Source of the DNA: Clostridium sp. CX1
Lineage (GTDB): Bacteria > Bacillota > Clostridia > Clostridiales > Clostridiaceae
Assembly: GCF_025398335.1 (NCBI RefSeq)
Contig: NZ_JAODOO010000018.1
Span: forward strand, 22,729-86,728
Length of the DNA: 64,000 nt
Direction: 5' to 3'
The position numbers and the translations under genes are program-made. Every line of letters starts with the position of its first letter. The stretch's first letter is position 1. Of the stretch, positions 1 through 8,666 are shown piece by piece. The notes under the pieces are model-generated. The model was given only the letters and a program-made list of their open reading frames with translations. It did not search any database and was not told the origin of the DNA.

Positions 1-13
1 CATAAATCCCATG

Positions 14-108
14 AACTTCTGCATACAAGTTATAAGTGTAGAAAATAGTTTTGACATATCAACCATGTTATGCCACTAACTTCTGCATACACATTATGAA
101 TGTAGAAA
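14..108. repeat. Two 31-bp direct repeats upstream of the polyferredoxin gene
   Basis: Positions 14-44 and 78-108 match at 27 of 31 bases. Both begin AACTTCTGCATACA and end TGTAGAAA. Each copy also holds an imperfect inverted repeat, TTCTGCAT facing ATG(T)AGAA. The second copy ends just before the ribosome binding site of the polyferredoxin gene. A pair of regulator sites in a promoter is the simplest reading; the regulator is unknown. Confidence 0.5.
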
Positions 109-120
109 GGAGATCTAGTA

Positions 121-642
121 ATGACAAATCGCTTCGTAGTAGCTGACCCTAAAAAATGTATAGGCTGTAGAACTTGTGAAATTGCCTGCGTTGTATCTCA
201 TTCAGATACAAGTATTTTTGAGGAAGATTCTAGAGATATTCAATTTAATCCTCGTTTAACTGTAATTAAGACAGCAAAGGTGAGTGCACCAGTTCAATGT
301 AGGCAGTGTGAAGAATCTCATTGTGCGAAGGTGTGTCCAGTGGACGCTATAAAAAATAAGGATGGCTGTTTAGTTGTAGATGAAAATCTATGCATAGGCT
401 GTAAAACCTGTATAGTGGCTTGCCCATATGGATTAATTGAGCTAGTTGCACAGTATAAGGATGGAGAGAAAGTTTACCAAGACAGATTAAAGCGTATTGG
501 TGAAGAAGGTGGAGCTGAAGATAAAGAGAGAATAGTCGCTAACAAGTGTGATCTTTGTAGAGATAGAGATCAAGGACCAGCTTGTATGGAGGTTTGTCCG
601 ACTTCTGCTCTAAGAATAATTAAATATGAAGATATAAGTTAA
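121..642 (+). CDS. Four-cluster 4Fe-4S ferredoxin subunit (HydN/CooF type)
   Basis: The 173-residue protein has four cysteine groups: CIGCRTCEIAC near residue 13, CRQCEESHCAKVC near 60, CIGCKTCIVAC near 91, and CDLC with a distal CMEVC near 143. This is the layout of electron-transfer subunits that serve formate dehydrogenase, hydrogenase or CO dehydrogenase. No signal peptide or membrane segment is seen, so it should be cytosolic. AGAAAGGAG precedes the ATG. The catalytic partner is not visible and probably lies to the left of the window. A Sec-dependent formate dehydrogenase is possible because the selenocysteine machinery lies in the same region, but that is inference. Confidence 0.85.
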   Translation: MTNRFVVADPKKCIGCRTCEIACVVSHSDTSIFEEDSRDIQFNPRLTVIKTAKVSAPVQCRQCEESHCAKVCPVDAIKNKDGCLVVDENLCIGCKTCIVACPYGLIELVAQYKDGEKVYQDRLKRIGEEGGAEDKERIVANKCDLCRDRDQGPACMEVCPTSALRIIKYEDIS

Positions 643-645
643 AAC

Positions 646-690
646 AAAGTGGACAGTTATGAGATTCTTCTCCAACTGTCCACTTTATTT
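646..690. terminator. Bidirectional terminator
   Basis: A perfect 13-bp stem, AAAGTGGACAGTT (646-658) with AACTGTCCACTTT (674-686), has T-rich flanks on both strands. It sits between two convergent genes and can end transcription from both. Confidence 0.85.
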
Positions 691-710
691 CATGAGAGAT
701 AAATATATTT

Positions 711-2141
711 TTAGTGTTTATTAAAATCATCTAAATCAATTTCGTACTTGCTTATTTTTCTATAAATTGTGGCTTTTCCTATCTTTAACAAAACTGCTGC
801 TTTTACAGCGTTTCCACCGCAGTGTTCAAGTGCTTCCTTTATACAGTTTTTCTCAACCATTTCCAAAGGAAGTATTTCTTTAGGATGTGGATGATTGTGC
901 TTATGTTCTGGAGAAACTACGTGGGTATGGGTTACTACTGTTCTTATCTTGTTAAGTATATTTGAAGTAATTAAGGAGTCCTCACAAAGGTAATAAGATC
1001 TTTCTACTAGATTTCTAAGTTCACGTATATTTCCATCAAAACTGTAGTTTTTTAGTTTTTCTATATAGGATGAATCAGGGTATTTAGGATTACATGGATT
1101 TTTGGAATTTAATTTAGTAATGAAAAATTGAGCTAAAGGTTCAATATCTTCTTTTCTTTCTTTTAATGGCAGCAGGTGGAGGTTCATCACGCTAAGTCTA
1201 TAATAAAGATCACTTCTAAAATTCTTGTTTTCTATCTCCTCTGTAAGAGTTCTGTTGGTTGCAGCAATTACCCTTACATCAATGGTTTTTTCATAAGTGC
1301 CGCCTACCCTTACAATTTTAAGGTTGTCCAATACTCTAAGAAGTTTTGATTGTATGTCTAAAGGAAGTTCACCAATCTCATCTAAGAATATAGTTCCGCC
1401 GTCAGCAAGTTCAAATTTTCCGGGATTTCCTCCTTTAGAGGCTCCTGTAAAGGCACCTTTTTCATAACCAAAAAGTTCACTTTCAACCAATTCCCTTGGA
1501 ATTGCAGCACAGTTTACTGCAACAAAAGGGCCACGATGTCTTGAACTATAATTATGAATTGACTGTGCAAATACTTCTTTTCCTGTACCACTTTGTCCTT
1601 CGATTAGTATATTACAATTAGTTTTAGCAGCCTTTTGTGCAAACTCAACTATATTCCTCATTTCCTCAGTTCTGGTGATTATATCATCAAAGGTAAAGGA
1701 TGCCTTATATCCTACAACCTTGTTAACAATATTATGTAAGTTTTTGGTATCTCGTAAAGATAGAACTAGTCCAATATTCTTACCTCTAACTCTAACAGGA
1801 ATAATATTGGTGGAACACCTTATTTGGGTTCCATTTGAGTAGAAACTGCAGTCTTCATCAAAATGTTTTTCTCCAGTTAAAAGAATTGTATTTATAATAT
1901 CATCCTTAAGAATATTGTTTAAATAGGTTTCATATAATACATCTTCTTTTATGCCAAGAGTTTTAACCGCAGCAATATTTACTTTTTTTATTAAAAGATT
2001 TTCGTCTGTAACAATTAAACCATCATTTGAAGAGTCAAAGACAGCTTGAAGTATAAAGGAAGAAATATCATATTCCAATATACTATCCATATCTATTCTA
2101 CACATATCGCCTATATCTGACCAGAATTCTAAATCGTTCAT
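711..2141 (-). CDS. Sigma-54-dependent transcriptional activator, PAS-AAA+-Fis HTH
   Basis: The order is an N-terminal PAS-like sensor (about residues 30-135), an AAA+ domain, and a C-terminal Fis-type helix-turn-helix (about 430-470). The AAA+ domain has Walker A GQSGTGKE, the sigma-54 contact motif GAFTGA and Walker B GTIFLDEIGE. The start chosen is the ATG at 2141, preceded by GGGGAGG; an upstream TTG in frame has no such site. Between AAA+ and HTH, residues 404-420 form a histidine-rich linker with seven His. It is convergent with the polyferredoxin gene. Its targets are unknown, and I found no -24/-12 promoter nearby. Confidence 0.9.
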   Translation of the reverse strand: MNDLEFWSDIGDMCRIDMDSILEYDISSFILQAVFDSSNDGLIVTDENLLIKKVNIAAVKTLGIKEDVLYETYLNNILKDDIINTILLTGEKHFDEDCSFYSNGTQIRCSTNIIPVRVRGKNIGLVLSLRDTKNLHNIVNKVVGYKASFTFDDIITRTEEMRNIVEFAQKAAKTNCNILIEGQSGTGKEVFAQSIHNYSSRHRGPFVAVNCAAIPRELVESELFGYEKGAFTGASKGGNPGKFELADGGTIFLDEIGELPLDIQSKLLRVLDNLKIVRVGGTYEKTIDVRVIAATNRTLTEEIENKNFRSDLYYRLSVMNLHLLPLKERKEDIEPLAQFFITKLNSKNPCNPKYPDSSYIEKLKNYSFDGNIRELRNLVERSYYLCEDSLITSNILNKIRTVVTHTHVVSPEHKHNHPHPKEILPLEMVEKNCIKEALEHCGGNAVKAAVLLKIGKATIYRKISKYEIDLDDFNKH

Positions 2142-2156
2142 AAAGTGCCTCCCCAA

Positions 2157-2496
2157 ACTTTATTTTACATAAGAAATGTATTTAGTAAGTAATTAATGTA
2201 GAAGTGGAAAAAAACTAATACTTATAAGCTTATTGTAACATATTTTAGCAGTATATTAAATATTTAACTGTTTCATAATGATATTAAGTAAAAAGTAGCT
2301 TTATTATGAGAATAAAATTCTCATAATGATAATATATATTGTAAATTTTAATCATTTTGATACAAAAAATATTAGAAGTCAAAATAATATAATTTTATGT
2401 TGAATTTACATTGAATTTGTATAATAATTTATATAAACAATATAATTTTTGTGTAAATTTAATGATATATGATAGATATTAGGAGGAAGAACTACA
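2157..2496. other. AT-rich divergent intergenic region
   Basis: These 340 bp separate the sigma-54 regulator from the divergent CheX-like gene. They are very AT-rich and should carry both promoters. A TATAAT at 2420-2425 is a plausible -10 for the CheX gene, but no well-spaced -35 is seen. The reading frame antisense to cheX that reaches into this region looks like a shadow. Confidence 0.4.
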
Positions 2497-2964
2497 ATGA
2501 ACGTAGAGTATATTGATCCATTTATAGAAGCTACCCAGGATATGCTTAGCCAGGTGGCTAATGCAAAAACTACTTTAGGTAAAGTTTTCTCAAGAAATTC
2601 GTCCTTTAGCGGAGATAACGTTGTTATAATAGTAGGTATAGCAGGAGATTTGAAAGGACAGGTTATTTTTAACTTACGTAATGAATCAGCTTGTAGTATT
2701 GCTTCCAGTATGATGTGTGGTATGCCTGTATCTAAATTAGATGACATGGCTAGATCCGCTATTAGTGAACTGGCAAATATGATTTCAGGAAATGCTGCAA
2801 CAATATTTTCCACAAAAAAAATAGCTTTAGATATAACACCACCTACCATAATGATAGGAGATAACATAGAGATATCTACAACGAAATCTACTTCAGTATG
2901 TGCACCTCTTACCATGGAAAACGGTAACTCTTTTGAAATAAATATTTCACTTTCTGATAACTAG
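2497..2964 (+). CDS. cheX: CheX-like chemotaxis phosphatase
   Basis: The 155 residues fit the compact CheX/CheC/FliY fold. The helix ARSAISELANMISGNAA (about residues 85-101) carries the ExxN pair used by this family to remove phosphate from CheY-P. The start follows AGGAGGAAG. The gene stands alone, without chemotaxis neighbours, so it may act on a distant CheY or on another response regulator. The family is clear; the substrate is inferred. Confidence 0.8.
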   Translation: MNVEYIDPFIEATQDMLSQVANAKTTLGKVFSRNSSFSGDNVVIIVGIAGDLKGQVIFNLRNESACSIASSMMCGMPVSKLDDMARSAISELANMISGNAATIFSTKKIALDITPPTIMIGDNIEISTTKSTSVCAPLTMENGNSFEINISLSDN

Positions 2965-2979
2965 AATAGAGTAGTAGCA

Positions 2980-3018
2980 AAAATTCCTGGGCTAGACGAT
3001 AGTTCAGGAATTTTATTA
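2980..3018 (+). terminator. Rho-independent terminator after cheX
   Basis: AAAATTCCTG (2980-2989) pairs with CAGGAATTTT (3005-3014) and is followed by ATTATT. It lies 16 bases after the cheX stop. Confidence 0.65.
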
Positions 3019-3132
3019 TTATCTCTTTAGTAATTTGGTCAGCAAATATAGAATTCATTAAAATAAAGGAATTTAAAGACCAATGTAGAATTTAAAATTT
3101 AATGTATTTTTAAGCGGTAAAGAGGTGGAAGT

Positions 3133-3660
3133 ATGTTAGATGTAAATATAGATTTTGGAGATATCAGTGTGTCAAGGATAGAAAAGGTTGATTTGCCGCA
3201 GATCGAAATGTGTATGGAGCTTGAAAAACAGTTCTTAGGAGGTATAGACAATTTAGATGAGTTGTCAGAAAGGTTTTGGGAAAGCTATATAAGCGAATGT
3301 GAGTTTTTCCTAAAGATAAATAAAAGAGAAAAATTAATTGGAATTTTGAAGGGAAGAATGGAATTTAAAAACCCTAATGAAGTATGGATTTGGTTTTTCT
3401 ATCTTAATGATAACTATAAAGACACTGATTTAGGTAGCAAAATAATTAAAGAATTAATTAAATACTTTTCAGAGGAATATGGTACAGATATATTTTTCAC
3501 TAGAGTAGCGAAAAACGATTCCCTAAATATTAGTTTTTGGAAAGAAGTTGGATTTGAAACAGTTAGAATGGTAAAGAATTTTTATCGTATTGATAATGAG
3601 TATGTAGACATGTTAATTATGAAAAAGATATTAACCAGTAATAAATTTAATACAATATAA
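3133..3660 (+). CDS. GNAT-family N-acetyltransferase
   Basis: The 175-residue protein has the GNAT fold pattern: an acceptor-side N-terminal half, a beta strand FYLNDNYKDTDLGSKIIKE where the acetyl-CoA pyrophosphate loop is expected (about residues 95-115), then the C-terminal NDSLNISFWKEVGFE segment typical of the last GNAT helix and strand. AGAGGTGG precedes the ATG. The loop departs from the usual Q/RxxGxG/A form (DTDLGS). The substrate cannot be predicted. The gene has its own spacing on both sides and looks like a single unit. Confidence 0.7.
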   Translation: MLDVNIDFGDISVSRIEKVDLPQIEMCMELEKQFLGGIDNLDELSERFWESYISECEFFLKINKREKLIGILKGRMEFKNPNEVWIWFFYLNDNYKDTDLGSKIIKELIKYFSEEYGTDIFFTRVAKNDSLNISFWKEVGFETVRMVKNFYRIDNEYVDMLIMKKILTSNKFNTI

Positions 3661-3732
3661 ATATTAATAGTATATATAACAGTTTATCTTTATAAAAGTA
3701 AGTTGGGAGGACTTTTAGCTGGGGGTGAGAAA

Positions 3733-4467
3733 ATGAAGTACACACGGTATGATCTGAAAAGGAAAAACGATAATAAAGCTTTTATATTAATGATACTTTT
3801 GGTATTTATTTTAGCCTTTATACTTGGAACTGCTATCTTTAGATTGTTGACAGGAAACGCTTTAGGCTTTAATAGTGGGGGAAGTAACACTAATAATGGG
3901 GGTAGCGTTAATAATTCATCTAAAGCAGTAGATAGTTCTAGCAAGAACACAGATACTAGTGATAAAATTGTTAAATACATAGCAGTACAGGGTGGTATAT
4001 ACCAAAACAAGGAGAATGTAGACAGTGAGAAGAATCTATTGATACAGTACGGAACTCCTTTTACAGTAGTTGAGAATGACAAAACTAGAGTGTTTTTAGG
4101 AGTTTATACGGAAAGTCATGGAGAGGAAATAATTAAATCTCTTTCAGAACAAAAGGTAGACAACTCTAAAATGCTTTTTACCATAAGTAAGAAGGACCTA
4201 TGTGATAGTGAGATAACGGAAATAATAAATGCTAATCTACAAATATTAAACAAGCTATCAGAAAAAGATGTTAAGGCTATACAGACAGAAGAGTTAAAGA
4301 AGTGGTGTTCATCTTTAAAAAAAGTAGATAAGGATAGTAAAAATATAAATTTACTGAATGATATCAAGAATCATGTCAATAATATGCCTAAGGAGTTGCC
4401 TAAAGACAAGGCTGCAGAAAATTACGCTTACATATATAGTATTTTAAAAAAAATGAGTCAAAAGTAG
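3733..4467 (+). CDS. Membrane-anchored SPOR-domain protein
   Basis: A basic N-terminus is followed by one transmembrane segment (about residues 17-38), an Asn/Ser/Gly-rich linker (about 46-75) and a SPOR-like domain (about 80-160) starting VKYIAVQGGIYQ. SPOR domains bind denuded peptidoglycan at septa, so a role at the cell wall during division or sporulation is likely. The ATG at 3733 follows GGGGGTGAG and is preferred over an upstream in-frame start, which would add hydrophilic residues before the anchor. It lies upstream of the shape and division cluster but is separated from it by a terminator. Confidence 0.75.
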   Translation: MKYTRYDLKRKNDNKAFILMILLVFILAFILGTAIFRLLTGNALGFNSGGSNTNNGGSVNNSSKAVDSSSKNTDTSDKIVKYIAVQGGIYQNKENVDSEKNLLIQYGTPFTVVENDKTRVFLGVYTESHGEEIIKSLSEQKVDNSKMLFTISKKDLCDSEITEIINANLQILNKLSEKDVKAIQTEELKKWCSSLKKVDKDSKNINLLNDIKNHVNNMPKELPKDKAAENYAYIYSILKKMSQK

Positions 4468-4482
4468 AATAAGATAACTGCT

Positions 4483-4525
4483 ATAAGCTTTAAGTATGTA
4501 TAGGTACTTAAAGCTTATTGTTTTT
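4483..4525 (+). terminator. Rho-independent terminator
   Basis: A perfect 14-bp stem, ATAAGCTTTAAGTA (4483-4496) with TACTTAAAGCTTAT (4505-4518), is followed by TGTTTTTC. It closes the SPOR-protein unit. The 190 bp that follow are AT-rich with no gene seen. Confidence 0.85.
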
Positions 4526-4713
4526 CATCCTAATTATTAATGAAGGGAACTTAAGTTTTCAAATAGATAAAGAGAAACTTTATAAGTCTTTATCATGAAT
4601 AAACAACCTGTAAATTATTTTAAAAATTTTTCTAAACAATATCATATATACTTGTTTATGAATTTATTAAATGATAAACTATATTAGATATATTATTAAG
4701 GTAGGGGATGTCT

Positions 4714-4974
4714 GTGAGAGGGGTTGAAAAAGGCATAAGTTTCTTATGGTTTATAATATTCTTAGGCGCTGTATGTGGCAGTCTCATTGGAGATATACTA
4801 GGAAGTAGCCTAAGTATTTTAAATTTTCTCAAGGACTCTTATGCGATAGGTACATCAACACCAATTATATTAAATCTTAAGGTTATGGTTTTAACTTTAG
4901 GTTTGAATTTTAATATTAATATTATGACTATAATTGGTATAATTGTGGCTATAATACTATACAGAAGATATTAG
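4714..4974 (+). CDS. DUF4321-family small membrane protein
   Basis: About 86 residues with two hydrophobic segments, one near the start ([20 protein letters not shown]) and one at the end ([16 protein letters not shown]). It resembles the DUF4321 proteins often found next to maf in clostridia; its function is unknown. The ATG at 4708 abuts the ribosome binding site AGGTAGGGG, so the GTG at 4714 has better spacing and is preferred. It ends 11 bases before maf and probably shares its transcript. Confidence 0.65.
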   Translation: MRGVEKGISFLWFIIFLGAVCGSLIGDILGSSLSILNFLKDSYAIGTSTPIILNLKVMVLTLGLNFNINIMTIIGIIVAIILYRRY

Positions 4975-4985
4975 GAAGTGGGATT

Positions 4986-5561
4986 ATGAAAATCATTTTA
5001 GCGTCGGCTTCTAGCAGAAGACAGGAGTTACTAAATAGATTGACAGAGGATTTTAAAATTATAGTTAGTGATTTTGATGAAAGTTCTGTTGAATTTAAAG
5101 GTGACTGTGGTTCCTATGTTATGGAGTTAGCAGAAGGGAAAGCTTTAGACGTCTGTAATAAAGTAAAAGAAGAGACTATTGTAATAGGATGTGACACTAT
5201 AGTGTCTTATAAGGACACTATACTAGGAAAGCCACAGGATAAAAAAGAGGCATTTAATATGCTTAAGCTTCTAAGTGGCAACATACATCAGGTATACTCT
5301 GGAATAGCTGTTGTAAATAACAGCAGCGGTAAAATAATAAGGGAGTTTATCTGTACAGATGTAAAATTTGACAAATTATCCGACGAGCAAATAGAAAAGT
5401 ACATAGAAAAGGGAGAGTATGCAGATAAAGCAGGAGCTTATGGCATCCAAGGATATGGTGGAATTTTTGTTGAAGAAATTCACGGGTGCTATTATAATGT
5501 TGTAGGGCTTCCTTTAAATAAATTGTCAAAGATGCTGAAGGAGATGGGGGTAAATCTATAA
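4986..5561 (+). CDS. maf: Maf-family nucleotide pyrophosphatase
   Basis: The 191-residue protein starts [16 protein letters not shown], the Maf nucleotide-binding signature. It also has [18 protein letters not shown], the conserved acidic site, and a C-terminal [23 protein letters not shown]. Maf proteins hydrolyse non-canonical or modified NTPs and are linked to septum arrest. It lies directly upstream of radC, as in Bacillus. Length and motifs are normal. Confidence 0.93.
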   Translation: MKIILASASSRRQELLNRLTEDFKIIVSDFDESSVEFKGDCGSYVMELAEGKALDVCNKVKEETIVIGCDTIVSYKDTILGKPQDKKEAFNMLKLLSGNIHQVYSGIAVVNNSSGKIIREFICTDVKFDKLSDEQIEKYIEKGEYADKAGAYGIQGYGGIFVEEIHGCYYNVVGLPLNKLSKMLKEMGVNL

Positions 5562-5574
5562 GGAGTATAATTTT

Positions 5575-6261
5575 ATGGAAGAAACTTTAAAGATTATGGA
5601 TTTACCAGAAGGCGAAAGACCTAGAGAGAGATTGTTAAGATACGGTGTTGAGGCTTTATCAAATGCTGAACTTTTAGCAGTGATTTTAAGATCCGGAAGT
5701 AAAAAAGAAAATATATTAAACTTAAGCAGTAGAATTATTAAGGAAAATGGGGGATTAAGTGGCATTTTAAATTCCACGTTAGAAGATTTTATAAGCCTCC
5801 ATGGAGTTGGTAAGGTAAAAGCGGCACAACTTATGGCTTTAGTAGAAATTTCTAAAAGATTTAAGTCCTACAAAAATGGTGATGAATATAAAATATCCTC
5901 ACCAAAGGATGCGGCAGATTTAGTTATGGAAGAAATGAGAAGTTTAAAACAGGAGCATCTAAAGGTAATAATGTTAAATACAAAAAATGTAGTAATTTTT
6001 ACTAAGGATGTTTCCGTTGGAAGTCTAAATTCATCTATAGTTCATCCAAGGGAAGTATTTTGCGATGCTATTAGAAAAAATAGTGCTTCCATAATTATAT
6101 GTCACAATCATCCATCAGGGGACCCCGTTCCTAGCAATGAAGATATTAATATAACTTGCAGGTTAAAAGAATGTGGAAAACTTTTAGGTGTTGACTTATT
6201 AGACCATTTGATTATAGGAAATGGAAAATACACTAGTCTTAAGGAAAAAGGAATAGTGTAA
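5575..6261 (+). CDS. radC: RadC family JAB/MPN-domain protein
   Basis: The N-terminal part holds a helix-hairpin-helix (LHGVGKVKAAQLMAL, about residues 74-88). The C-terminal JAMM motif HNHPSGDPVPSNED begins at His177, with the upstream Glu also present, so the metal site looks intact. The old assignment to DNA repair is not well supported; the biochemical role of RadC remains unclear. It lies 13 bases after maf and 21 before mreB, in the conserved order. Confidence 0.93.
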   Translation: MEETLKIMDLPEGERPRERLLRYGVEALSNAELLAVILRSGSKKENILNLSSRIIKENGGLSGILNSTLEDFISLHGVGKVKAAQLMALVEISKRFKSYKNGDEYKISSPKDAADLVMEEMRSLKQEHLKVIMLNTKNVVIFTKDVSVGSLNSSIVHPREVFCDAIRKNSASIIICHNHPSGDPVPSNEDINITCRLKECGKLLGVDLLDHLIIGNGKYTSLKEKGIV

Positions 6262-6282
6262 AAAGTGAAAGGAGAATTTAGA

Positions 6283-7293
6283 ATGGGATTTTTCGGAATG
6301 TCTAAGGACATGGGAATTGATTTAGGAACAGCTAACACTTTAATATATGTTAAGGGAAAAGGTATTATGCTTAGAGAGCCCTCAGTAGTGGCTATTAACA
6401 GTGATGTAAAGAAGGTACTTGCTGTTGGTGATGAGGCAAAGCAAATGATTGGAAGAACTCCAGGAAACATAGTTGCTATAAGACCACTAAAGGATGGAGT
6501 TATAGCTGATTTTGACGTAACTCAAACAATGTTAAGAAAGTTTATTGAAAAAGTGAGTCCAAAGTCTGCTTTTACAAGTCCTAGAATAGTAGTATGCTTT
6601 CCATCAGGAGTAACTGAGGTTGAAAAGAGAGCAATAGATGAGGCTACAAAACAGGCTGGTGCAAGAGATGTATTGCTTATGGAAGAGCCTATGGCAGCGG
6701 CAATTGGTGCTGGACTTCCAGTAAATGAGCCAACAGGAAGCATGATTGTTGACATCGGAGGAGGTACTACAGAAGTAGCTGTAATATCTCTTGGAGGTAT
6801 TGTTACAAGTAAATCCCTAAGAGTTGCTGGTGATGAACTAGAGCATGCTATAATGAGCTATATTAAGAAAGAATATAGTCTTGCTATAGGAGAAAGAACA
6901 GCAGAAAATGTTAAGATAGAGCTAGGTTCAGCCTTTGATACTGGAGAAGAAAACTCTATGGAAATAAGAGGAAGAGACCTTATTTCAGGTCTACCTAAGG
7001 TTATAAACATTACATCACCAGAAGTAAGAGAGGCTTTAAAGGAACCAGTAGCAGCAATAATTGACTCAATTAAAACAACTCTTGAAAAAACTCCACCAGA
7101 ACTTGCTTCAGATATTATGGACAAAGGAATTATGTTAGCAGGTGGTGGTGCTATGCTTAGAGGACTAGACCTGCTTATAAATAAAGAAACTCATATGCCT
7201 GTTCATATAGCAGAATCTCCTCTTGACTGTGTTGCACTAGGCGCTGGAAAGGCACTAGACACTATTGATAAAATAGTAGCTAGCAGAAAATAG
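6283..7293 (+). CDS. mreB: Rod shape-determining actin homologue MreB
   Basis: This is an actin-fold ATPase of 336 residues. The phosphate-1 motif is [15 protein letters not shown], phosphate-2 is [18 protein letters not shown], and the adenosine motif is [15 protein letters not shown]. It polymerises under the membrane and guides elongation machinery containing RodA and PBP2, both encoded nearby. The ATG at 6283 follows AAAGGAG with good spacing, so the upstream in-frame codons MKGEFR are excluded. mreC begins 9 bases after its stop. Confidence 0.97.
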   Translation: MGFFGMSKDMGIDLGTANTLIYVKGKGIMLREPSVVAINSDVKKVLAVGDEAKQMIGRTPGNIVAIRPLKDGVIADFDVTQTMLRKFIEKVSPKSAFTSPRIVVCFPSGVTEVEKRAIDEATKQAGARDVLLMEEPMAAAIGAGLPVNEPTGSMIVDIGGGTTEVAVISLGGIVTSKSLRVAGDELEHAIMSYIKKEYSLAIGERTAENVKIELGSAFDTGEENSMEIRGRDLISGLPKVINITSPEVREALKEPVAAIIDSIKTTLEKTPPELASDIMDKGIMLAGGGAMLRGLDLLINKETHMPVHIAESPLDCVALGAGKALDTIDKIVASRK

Positions 7294-7302
7294 AAAATAG
7301 AC

Positions 7303-8148
7303 ATGAAATTTTTGAAGAATAAACTGGCGGTAACTATAGTGGTACTGTCAGTTACATTTTTAATTTTAATTTCACGCAGTATTAAGAGGGATAGTATTTC
7401 ATACATGGGAAATGGTATAGGAATAACCTTTAATTCCCTGCAGGGTGGTTTGTATAAGTTTAATACTAAGGTTAAAGATTCTGTAAGTTTTATTTTTAGT
7501 TTTTCAAGAGTAAAAGAGGAAAATGAGCAGTTGAAAAAGAAAAATAGTCAGCTTGAAAGCAAGGCTCTTGATTACGATTCATTAAAAAATGAAAATGAGA
7601 GATTAAGAGAAATGCTGAACTTTAAAGATCAGAGATCAGAATATAATTATATTGGCTGTGACATAATAGGGAAAAGTGGTAGTGGACTTTTAGATCAATT
7701 TGTAATAAATAAGGGAAGTAAAGATGGTATTGAAAAACAAATGATTGCAATAACTTCTCAAGGGTTAGTTGGTCAGGTTACTAGTGTTGGAAGTAACTGG
7801 GCTATAGTTCAGACCTTAGCTAACGAGAATCTGGCAGTAAGCGGAACCATAGAAAGCACAAATGATAACAGTGGAATAGTTAAAGGTTACAAAGACAGTG
7901 ATAACAGATTACTTGCAAAGTTATACTATCTTCCTTTAGATTCAAGTGTTAAAAAAGGCGATGTAATATTAACTTCAGGGCTTGGCGGACTTTATCCAAA
8001 GGGAATAAGAATTGGATCTGTAATAAATGTAGAAGAGGATAAGGGCAAAGTAATGAAAAATGCTGTAATTAAGCCTTATGTTGACTTTAACAAGCTTGAA
8101 GAACTGTTCATAGTTTTACCTAAGAACAAAATAGAAGTAAAGTACTAA
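7303..8148 (+). CDS. mreC: Rod shape-determining protein MreC
   Basis: The protein has one N-terminal membrane segment (about residues 7-24), a coiled coil (about 60-105, EENEQLKKKNSQLESK) and a beta-rich extracytoplasmic domain. This is the MreC layout. It links MreB, MreD and the class B penicillin-binding protein. Length (281) is normal. Start spacing: RBS-like GAAAATAGAC is weak, suggesting coupling to mreB translation. Confidence 0.95.
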   Translation: MKFLKNKLAVTIVVLSVTFLILISRSIKRDSISYMGNGIGITFNSLQGGLYKFNTKVKDSVSFIFSFSRVKEENEQLKKKNSQLESKALDYDSLKNENERLREMLNFKDQRSEYNYIGCDIIGKSGSGLLDQFVINKGSKDGIEKQMIAITSQGLVGQVTSVGSNWAIVQTLANENLAVSGTIESTNDNSGIVKGYKDSDNRLLAKLYYLPLDSSVKKGDVILTSGLGGLYPKGIRIGSVINVEEDKGKVMKNAVIKPYVDFNKLEELFIVLPKNKIEVKY

Positions 8149-8159
8149 GGTGATATAAG

Positions 8160-8651
8160 ATGAAAAAAATAATGATTTTGGCTCTTTTATCAATTCTATT
8201 TTTTATATTAGATAATATATTTATGCCTTTTTTAGCAGTAAAAACTATCTATCCTAGTATGGTTTTAGTTTTTATAATCTGCTATTCTATTGTTAACGGG
8301 AAATGGGAAGGTTTGTGGCTAGGTGTGTTTTGTGGTCTGCTTCAAGATGCATATTTTACTAGTGCTTTTGGACTAAATGCTTTTGTAAATATGATAGTGT
8401 GCGTAATAGCAGGGGTTATAGGAGACAACATATTCAAGGAAAAGAGGCTAATTCCGGTAGCATCCTGCTTTATGCTTAGTTTTTTAAAGGGTATTTTGTT
8501 GCTTTTAATACTATATTTAAATGCAATATATATGGACTTTAAAGACATACTTTATATAAGTCTTTATAATAGTATTGTCTGCGTGCTACTTTATAAAAGT
8601 ATATATAAACTCTGCGGAAAAGAATATATGCAGAGACGATGGAAGTTTTAG
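8160..8651 (+). CDS. mreD: Rod shape-determining protein MreD
   Basis: This is a small integral membrane protein of 163 residues with about five hydrophobic segments. Position between mreC and a PBP2 gene and the motif WEGLWLGVFCGLLQDAYFTSAFGLNAF support MreD. AAGGTGATATAAG precedes the ATG. It is part of the elongasome membrane complex. Confidence 0.92.
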   Translation: MKKIMILALLSILFFILDNIFMPFLAVKTIYPSMVLVFIICYSIVNGKWEGLWLGVFCGLLQDAYFTSAFGLNAFVNMIVCVIAGVIGDNIFKEKRLIPVASCFMLSFLKGILLLLILYLNAIYMDFKDILYISLYNSIVCVLLYKSIYKLCGKEYMQRRWKF

Positions 8652-8666
8652 AGGAATGGTGATTCT

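Noticed and set aside
1..110. Sigma-54 promoter before the polyferredoxin gene
   Set aside because: In both repeats CC, not GG, stands ten bases before GC, so the invariant -24 GG is missing.
2406..2915. 169-codon minus-strand frame
   Set aside because: It lies fully antisense to the CheX-like gene, whose family motifs, start and terminator are clear; hydrophobic composition is typical of an antisense shadow.
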